From the NCBI GenBank assembly GCA_025201375.1, contig JAIWZP010000042.1, positions 186,001-250,000 on the forward strand: a DNA stretch of 64,000 bases, in the 5' to 3' direction. Source of the stretch: Gongronella butleri (lineage: Eukaryota; Mucoromycota; Mucoromycetes; Mucorales; Cunninghamellaceae). The position numbers and the translations under genes were made by a program. The notes beneath the pieces are model-generated. The model was not told the DNA's origin, did not search any database, and saw only the letters and a list, made by a program, of their open reading frames with translations. Shown piece after piece: positions 57,510 to 64,000 of the stretch; the stretch's first letter is position 1; each line of letters begins with the position of its first letter.

Positions 57510-59579
57510 ATGAACGTCAACTCACTGGTGCGCGCCTTTGACCGCGTAGCTGTCGAAGAGTTCCTGCAGGGGTACGTGGACAAGTACGTGGTGCCCAAGC
57601 TGGGGATCCACACGTCAGTGCGCCGTTTGCTTGTGACCACGGGCCTGGTGTCGTCTTTTACCTACATTCTTGCCAAATTCGTGATTTATCGTCTTTGGCT
57701 GCATCCGACCAACAAGATTCCTGGCCCACCGGTCGAATGGACGCCCTTTACTGGCAACATGCGTGAAATCATCCGCGAGGAGGTAAAAATCAACAAAGGG
57801 GGATCCATTGGGCGTCCATTGGGCATCATTTAGGCTCATTTTTTTTATTTTTTTATTTTTTGCAAAGAGCGGTGTGCCTCACAAGCGGTGGAGGAAGAAA
57901 TACGGGCCGATTGTGTCGTACAAGGGTCCCTGGTACACGAATCGCGTGCTTGTGACGGATGCCAACCTTGTCAAGCAAGTGTTGACGACGAATTCGTACG
58001 ATTACATCAAGCCTGAGCAGACGACTGACTTTTTGCGACGCATTCTGGGCAATGGTGTGCTTGTGGCCGAGGGCGACGCGCACAAGCTGCAGCGCAAGAT
58101 GCTCAATCCCGCTTTCAGCTTGGCGGCGCTGCGTGGGATGGTGCCCCTGATGACGGTGCCTGGTGTGCGTCTCCGCAACAAGTGGCAAGCCGAACTAAAG
58201 GGTAAAAAGGAGCCCCAGGAAATCGTCGTGTCCGGTGACCTGAGTCTCGCCACATTGGACGTCATTGGCATCACGGCTATGGGCTCCAATTTTGAATCGC
58301 TCGACAAGTTTGGCACGCCCGATGAAAACAAGATCAGCCGCGCCTACCTCGATATTTTCTCGTCCGACATGTCGTTCTTGCGCATCTTGGGCTTCTTTAT
58401 ACCCGCTGTCAACCGCCTCCCCACAAAGCGCGCGCTCCAGGTCAAAATGTACCGCCAATGGCTCGACGAAGAGACCCGCAAGCTCGTCGACCAAGGAATT
58501 GAGCGATCAAAGGCCGCAAGCACCGACGCGACACTGAACCAGGAACGCGCGAGGGATCTGCTCGATCTCATGGTCCACTCGGTCGATGAGGCCACCGGCT
58601 ACTCGATGACCCCGGAGGATTTGCAAAACCAATGCCTCACTTTCTTGGCTGCAGGGTAAGAAAAATGAAGAAAGAGAAAGAAGGAGGAATTAAAAAGAGG
58701 AAAAAAAAAAGAGGGAAGAAAAGAGGAAAAAAAGAGGAAAAAAGGAAAAAAGGAAAAAAGGAAAATCCAAGAAATTGACGAGACGCGACGCGCTTTTTTT
58801 TTTTTTTGCTTTTCTTTTTTTCCTCTCACTTAGCCATGAAACGACCAGTGTGGCGTTGTCGTGGTGCTTGTGGTTGCTGGCACAGAACACGGAGATTCAG
58901 GATGCGCTGCGTGAGGAGGTGCGGCCTGTGTTTGAAAAAATCAATACGGACCACTCGCTTTACACCAATCCCTTGGACAGCCACCGCGTGCGATCGCAGC
59001 AAGAGGCAAATATCCCCGACTATGACACCATCAACAACCTGCCCTTGCTGAATAATGTGTGCAAAGAGACCCTTCGCCTTATTCCGCCGGTTCCCTTGAC
59101 GGTGCGTGTCGCCGCAAAGGACAATGCCCTTGGCAACTATGTCATCCCAAAGGGCACCGTCGTCGCCATCAGCCCCATCTGCAGCCATCATTCGTCCGAA
59201 ATTTGGGGAGACGATGTCATGCAATTCCGCCCCGACCGATGGAACGAGGCCCCTGCCAAAAACGTCTCGCCCTATGAATATATGCCCTTCTTGGCCGGCG
59301 TCCGCCAATGCATTGGTACAGAAAAAAAAAAAAGAAAAAAGAAAAAAAATATCAATGGAATTCATGCCGCTCATACGCGATTTTCTTTTTCTTTTTCTTT
59401 TCTTTTTTTACGCGTCTTTAGGCAATCGCTTTGCTATGATTGAAATGAAGATTTTGCTGGCCCTCCTCGTGATGGATCTAAAGTACACTGAGAAGGAAGG
59501 ATTCCACCCCGAAAAGAAGCAACAAGTGACCTTGCGCCCCAAGCCCAACATGACGTTGATGGTGGCCCCTGCTTTTTAG
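57510..59579 (+). CDS. Cytochrome P450 monooxygenase
   Basis: Heme-thiolate oxidase, probably ER-anchored. Exons 57510-57782, 57868-58655, 58834-59315 and 59422-59579 join to 566 aa. A hydrophobic anchor (LLVTTGLVSSFTYILAKFVI, about 40-60) is followed by the Pro-rich hinge KIPGPP. The C-helix region reads LQRKMLNPAFS. The oxygen-binding I-helix is FLAAGHETTSVALSW, the K-helix ExxR is KETLRL, the meander is FRPDRW and the heme loop is FLAGVRQCIGNRF, with the iron ligand at Cys513. All core residues are intact. Substrate and CYP family cannot be assigned; the pattern is CYP4/CYP5-like. A CYP reductase partner is not in the window. Confidence 0.94.
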
Positions 59580-59990
59580 CTGTGATTGCCCTTGTCTTGT
59601 ACTATTTTTGAAATAAAAAAAAAAAACGAAATGGCACGATCATCATGATGTCAGCGTTTCATGGTGCGCTCTTGCAACCCCCCGCGCCCCGGCCCTGCGC
59701 AGAAAAAAAAAAAAAAAAGACAAAAAAAGAGCAAAAAGCAAAAAAACGCATGAATCGACGTCAAGGCGCCGCTTAAGCGCCGCCAATAGACAACGTTGTG
59801 GCCCCAAATCTTGATGGCAGATCAGCGTGATGCCCGTCGCCAAGGTTTCATGCTAAACAACACGCTTATACTGAAACCAAAGGCAAGGATGAGCATGGCA
59901 TGGCCCTTGTGCCTATAAAAAAAGTAGACCCTTTTGCCCTCGTCGACTTCATTCCAATTTCTTTTTTTTCTTCTTTTCATCCTTCTCATC
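59580..59990. other. Intergenic: P450 to secreted protein gene
   Basis: A-tract at 59702-59718, then a promoter with a TATA box listed separately. No gene is seen. Confidence 0.5.
59913..59920 (+). promoter_or_regulatory. TATA box of the secreted protein gene
   Basis: TATAAAAA lies 78 bp before the ATG and is followed by a pyrimidine-rich leader. Confidence 0.55.
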
Positions 59991-61737
59991 ATGAAATTGT
60001 CAGCGTGTATTCTCATTGTGACCGCGCTTCTGGTGACACCTCCCGCTCAAGCGTTCCCTTGGCGTCGTCAAGACCAATCTGGTGGCGGCGAGACCCCTAG
60101 CAGCTCGGGTGGCAACGAGACATCCGCCAGCGCCACGAGCGCGTCGTCAAAGCCCAGCCGCAGCGCCAATGCCACGCAGAGCGGCGGCCATGGCGGCGGC
60201 GGACGAAACAACACGCGTCCCAGCGGCCATCGCCCCTCAAAGTCGGGCCCCACTACTCTGCCCACGGGATTCCCCACTCCTCATGTCAATTTGACCGATT
60301 TCAATGGCACCTGTAAAGAAAAAAAAAGAAAAAAAAGGATAAAAAAAAAAAGCTAAAAATGACCAAAAAAAAAAGAAAAGAAAAAAAGACGCGCGTCTCA
60401 CGCATAAACGTTGTCCTAATTAGGGTATCCAATTGCCGTGGAGCAAGACATCTATCATGAACTGCAAAAGGAGGCCAAAAAGGTGAATGCCAGCTGTGAT
60501 TGCCCTGAATTGGACCTTGCGCCCAACAGCCCCGTCTCTTTGAATGCCACGGCAAGCTGCACGCTCAATTCCAAGCATAATTCGTCGACACCCATCTACT
60601 CGAGTGGTCTTTTGGTCCTGCTTCCTCCTGGCAAAAACAACGACAAGCGACGTCGTAATGAAACGGCCTTTGCCGCCCTTTTCTGTAAGATTGGCTTCAT
60701 TTTACATCCTTTTGGCAATGGCTGACTTTTTTTTTCTCCCTTGTGACCACACATTTTAGCGCGTCCCTACATTAGCACAAATGATCAAGCCTGGGCAAAC
60801 GTGAAACAGCTGTTCAATGCTCATCAAGATTGGAAACAAAAGCCCGGATTCGGCACTGGCGCCAAGGGCACCTTTTATTGGACTTTTTACTCGAGCGGCA
60901 ACGACTCCAATGCCAAGGATGTCGCTTTCCTCCGCACTAGTAAGAAAAAAGAACATGCAATGGCCTTCAATTCCTCTTTTTTCAATTTTTCTCACTTTTT
61001 TTGTTTTCTTCATGAAATTAGAGGACATGGTTTCCGCCGATGACAAGACCAATGTGCCTGACATGAATGTGCTGCTTGCCAAGTCGCCTGACGTTGGGGA
61101 TGATGCCACGTATAACAAGATTGCGCCAAAGATCCTCGGCAAGGATTACAAGGATGACTACAAGAAATTGCCAAAATGCAATAGCTCGTCCACGGAAGGC
61201 GGTGGTGGTGGTGGTGGCGGCACTCCCACGTCGTCGGGTGGTGGCTCGGAAGGCAGCGGTACCCCTACAGCCTCTGGTGGTGGTGGTGGCGCGTCGCCCA
61301 CTGAAAGCGCGTCGGCCTCTGAAAGCGCGTCTGCTTCTCAAAGCGCGTCTGCTTCTGAAAGCGCGTCAGCTTCTGAATCGGGCCAACCCACTCAAAGCGC
61401 GTCCGAGTCGGGCCAGCCCTCTGAACAGCCCACCGGTGGTGGTGGCGGCGAACAACCCTCGTCCAGCGCGTCGGAATCGAGCCAGCCCACGGAACAGCCC
61501 ACTGGCGGCGGCGAACAGCCCTCGGCAAGCGAGTCGGCCAGCGCCAATCCCACGGAACAGCCCTCGGGTGAGCAACCCTCGGCCAGTGCGACCGAACAAC
61601 CCTCTGGCGGCGAGCAACCTTCGGCCAATCCCACGGAACAGCCTACTGGCGGCGAACAGCCTTCAGCCAGCCCAACCGAGCAGCCCTCGGGTGGTGAACA
61701 AACATCCTCCTCTGCTGAAGCTCAGCCGACGCAATAG
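59991..61737 (+). CDS. Secreted protein with Ser/Glu/Pro/Gly-rich repeat tail
   Basis: Exons 59991-60312, 60424-60684, 60760-60939 and 61022-61737 join to 492 aa. Residues 1-21 are a clear signal peptide (MKLSACILIVTALLVTPPAQA). A Ser/Gly/Asn linker follows, then a central region of about 190 residues with Asn-X-Ser/Thr sites, the Cys pair SCDCPE and further Cys, perhaps a small disulfide-bonded domain. The last 180 residues are low-complexity: a Gly run, then SASESASASQ-type and EQPSGGEQPS-type tandem repeats, likely O-glycosylated. There is no hydrophobic GPI tail, so it is probably released or held in the wall by other means. The domain is not recognised; a cell-wall or adhesive role is inference. 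Confidence 0.75.
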
Positions 61738-62110
61738 GATGCGCCACAATCCCTCAAACCTATTTTTGTTCTATGATTTCTTTTAGTATTCTTATGATTA
61801 TCTTGTCAGTGCCCCACTTCTCTGCATTGTGAGCTTCTTGCCCCCTTTGCCTCAGTAATAAGAAATAAAAAATGGCTGTGTGACGCCCCCAAAAATGTCC
61901 TGTTGCGTGGTTGCGTGAGAATCAATGCATCTTTTAAAACGCAATGGCGTGTTCCGATCGATCAGTTTTTTTTTTTTTTTCTATACGCGCACAAGGTTTA
62001 AATCTTATCGTTGAATTTCAATCTCAGGGGATTCTGTAGCCCACAGAAATAGGAAATTGGGCTGACAGATGGCGTGCCTCGATGCTTCTCTTTTTCATTT
62101 TCTCACAAAA
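61738..62110. other. Intergenic: secreted protein to aminotransferase
   Basis: Includes an AATAA-type signal (61857-61868) and a T run (61965-61980). An ATG at 62069 is in frame with the aminotransferase but adds 14 residues of unlikely character. No other gene is seen. Confidence 0.45.
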
Positions 62111-63580
62111 ATGATCAATTTTCTCAAGGGCCAGCCGTCCCTTGACTTGCTCCCCCTGGAAATGTTTGCCCAGGCAACCACACTTGCTATGGCCGACCCG
62201 GACGCACGTGAAGATATGCTGCAGGTACGCAAGTTTTCGCAAAAAAAACGTGAGTTTCACCTTTTTTTTTTTTTCTTAAAAGTATGCCAATGAACTAGGG
62301 ACTCCCACTTTTCGCAACAACTTGGCTGCATTCTTGTCAAGAGAGTATGGATCAGCAGTGTCACCGTAAGCGAGCCAGCGGAAAGCCTCAAAATGAGCCC
62401 TGGAATGACTAAATTCCTTGTTTTTCATATAAAAGGTCTCATTTGTGCCCGACGTCCGGTGCGTCATACGGCCTGGAGCATGCCGTCGCCCTGTTGACGC
62501 GTCCACAGACGCGCACCAAGTATTGCTATTTCCAAGATCCCACCTATTTTCTCGTTTTTGACATTTATCGCGATCTTGGCTTTGAACCGCATCAATTCGT
62601 CGGCATCCCAGACACAAAGCACCAAGGCCTTGATGTGGACCATTTCGAAAAGACGCTGCAGCAGCATTTCCCGGGCGTGGCGCCCAAATCGCACGATGAA
62701 AACGGGGAATGGATCTACGACGCGGTGCTCTATTGCGTGCCCACACACGCCAATCCCACGGGATCAACACTGCCCGAGGACCAGAGAGAGCGATTGGTCC
62801 AGCTCGCGAAAAAATACAACGTGCTCGTCATCTGTGACGACGTGTACGACATTTTGACTTTTGACAAAAAGGACATGCCGCGCCGCGTTGTTGCCTACGA
62901 CCTCGATGAACACGATCCACACCCCGTCGTCATTAGCAATGGCTCGTTTTCCAAGATCCTCGCACCTGGAGCGCGATCAGGCTGGCTTGAGTGCCACCCC
63001 AAACTGATCAGTGTCCTTGGCGAATGGTACGAAACGAAAAAAAAGGATGTTGTACAAGGCAGTTAACATTTTTTTTCTTTTTAGTGGCTCTTTCATCTCC
63101 GGTGGATCGTCATCGAACTACGTGAATCAGCTCATCAATCAAATGATCATTGCGTCGGACAAAAATGTGCAATTGGAGGCGCACATCACGACTCTGCGCG
63201 ACGAGCTGCATCGTCGGTTGATGCAAGGCGTTTGGGAACCAATCCAAGAGCAATTGGTGCCGATGGGCTGCGACCCTGGACCTGAGGCGCCGCGCGGCGG
63301 CTACTTTGTGTGGCTGCGCCTGCCCATCGGCGTCACATGCCAACAGGTGCTGGCCGCCGTCAAGACGCTCAAACTTGACATCTCATTTGGGGCAACACAT
63401 CTCTTCCGTGTGAGCAGTGTGCATGAAAGCAACAAAAGCAATGGCCATCAGCAGAATGGCAAAGACCAAAAGGAAGTGGACGATACAATCCGACTCTGTT
63501 TTGCCCACTACGATGTCCAGACCTTGCGCAATGGCATCACGCAGCTGGCCACAGCCATAGACGATTGCTTAAAGAAATAA
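62111..63580 (+). CDS. PLP-dependent aminotransferase, class I/II
   Basis: Fold-type I transaminase resembling the 2-aminoadipate/aromatic aminotransferase group. Exons 62111-62224, 62283-62365, 62436-63026 and 63085-63580 join to 427 aa. Visible elements are the early FFKG-like MINFLKGQPSLDLLP, GTPTFRNNLAAFL, CPTSGASYGLE (cofactor phosphate contact), THANPTGS (Asn172), ICDDVYDILTF (Asp and Tyr that hold PLP), SNGSFSKILAPGARSGW (Schiff-base Lys239 and phosphate-binding Arg) and RGGYFVWLRLP near the C-terminal substrate arginine. A Lys/Asn/Gln-rich loop (SNKSNGHQQNGKDQKEV) is inserted late. Substrate is not determined. The start 62111 matches the family opening. Confidence 0.88.
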
Positions 63581-63619
63581 ATTTGTATTTTTTTTTGTAT
63601 TTGTACATTGTAAAACTTT

Positions 63620-64000
63620 CAATGCGGTCTCACCAAAAAACAAGCGCTTTCACCGCGTTTGATCACAGATTCATTTGAGATGACTCGTGCGTCGATGTCG
63701 CCCACGCCACCAAACATCATACGGAAAATCAGGGCAAAACGACCCCTGATTGCTATTCTATCTCGCGGAGATCTTACAGTATGATAACGCAATGTCTCCA
63801 AAACAGAAGCGTATTTACTGTACCACCGCCATGGCTGATGATTCATTTGAGATGGACTACAGTAGTGCGTCGGTAAGTTGGGCCGTTGTCGCGTATGCTA
63901 CCGAAATGGACAAAACCTTAACCCCATTTCGCTGGGTGTGTCCTCTGGATTTTGTTCGTCCGGTCCTAAATTTGAACAAGAGCACGATGCACATAAAGCT
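63620..64000 (+). repeat. Dispersed-repeat fragments at the right edge
   Basis: Two related pieces, 63635-63700 and 63795-63965, each with the phrase GATTCATTTGAGATG. The second (GTCGCGTATGCTACCGAAATGGACAAA) matches 19470-19495 and 27755-27785. TACAGTA/TACTGTA strings occur at 63775, 63816 and 63858. It continues beyond the window. Confidence 0.65.

Overview
This window is nuclear DNA from a fungus, most likely an early-diverging lineage such as Mucoromycota. The evidence is many short spliceosomal introns (GT...AG, mostly 50-200 bp), fungal housekeeping genes, intergenic DNA packed with A/T homopolymers, and fungus-typical families (a UPF0658-like Golgi membrane protein, a Sok1/TCP11 protein, a PCL-like cyclin). 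The taxon is inferred from style and protein flavour, not from a database match.

Layout, left to right. 1-354: 5' end of a PCL-type cyclin (minus), cut by the window edge. 1145-5472: mitochondrial RNA polymerase RPO41 (minus, 6 exons). 5473-8478: gene-free, with repeat fragments. 8479-9123: small TPR-like protein. 9124-13760: long gene-poor stretch. 13914-15144: four-finger C2H2 zinc-finger protein. 15705-18567: ten-exon coiled-coil protein (minus). 18835-21260: large noncoding repeat. 21935-22665: KH-domain protein (minus), divergent from HOM2 (22882-24050). 24345-25134: RPS24. 25412-27208: pepsin-like aspartic protease. 27350-29110: repeat array. 30507-32038: UPF0658-like membrane protein. 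33030-34136: enoyl-CoA hydratase with a C-terminal peroxisomal signal. 35125-37975: SOK1/TCP11. 39901-40785: RPL15. 40875-41150: small coiled-coil protein (minus). 41399-42942: eIF3e. 43508-44841: a complete-looking Tc1/mariner transposon. 44842-47040: repeats. 48020-49225: SAM methyltransferase. 49542-51751: SUT/SLC45-type sugar transporter. 52565-53244: eIF5A. 54327-55314: SRP receptor beta. 57510-59579: cytochrome P450. 59991-61737: secreted Ser/Pro/Gly-rich protein. 62111-63580: PLP aminotransferase.

The genes do not form a pathway cluster. Four of them (RPS24, RPL15, eIF3e, eIF5A) serve translation and SRP receptor beta serves co-translational targeting. HOM2 and the aminotransferase are amino-acid enzymes, and the hydratase points to peroxisomal fatty-acid breakdown. 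All exon joins given here were worked out by hand from splice signals, and each keeps frame from start to stop.

The most interesting non-genic material is a family of noncoding repeats of about 2 kb seen in several partial copies, marked by a short palindrome (TACAGTA/TACTGTA) that I did not see in the predicted coding exons I examined. Other items of note are a 498-bp tandem array, a 10-bp microsatellite, a CGAGA-rich segment, and the intact transposon inserted exactly into this palindrome-rich DNA.
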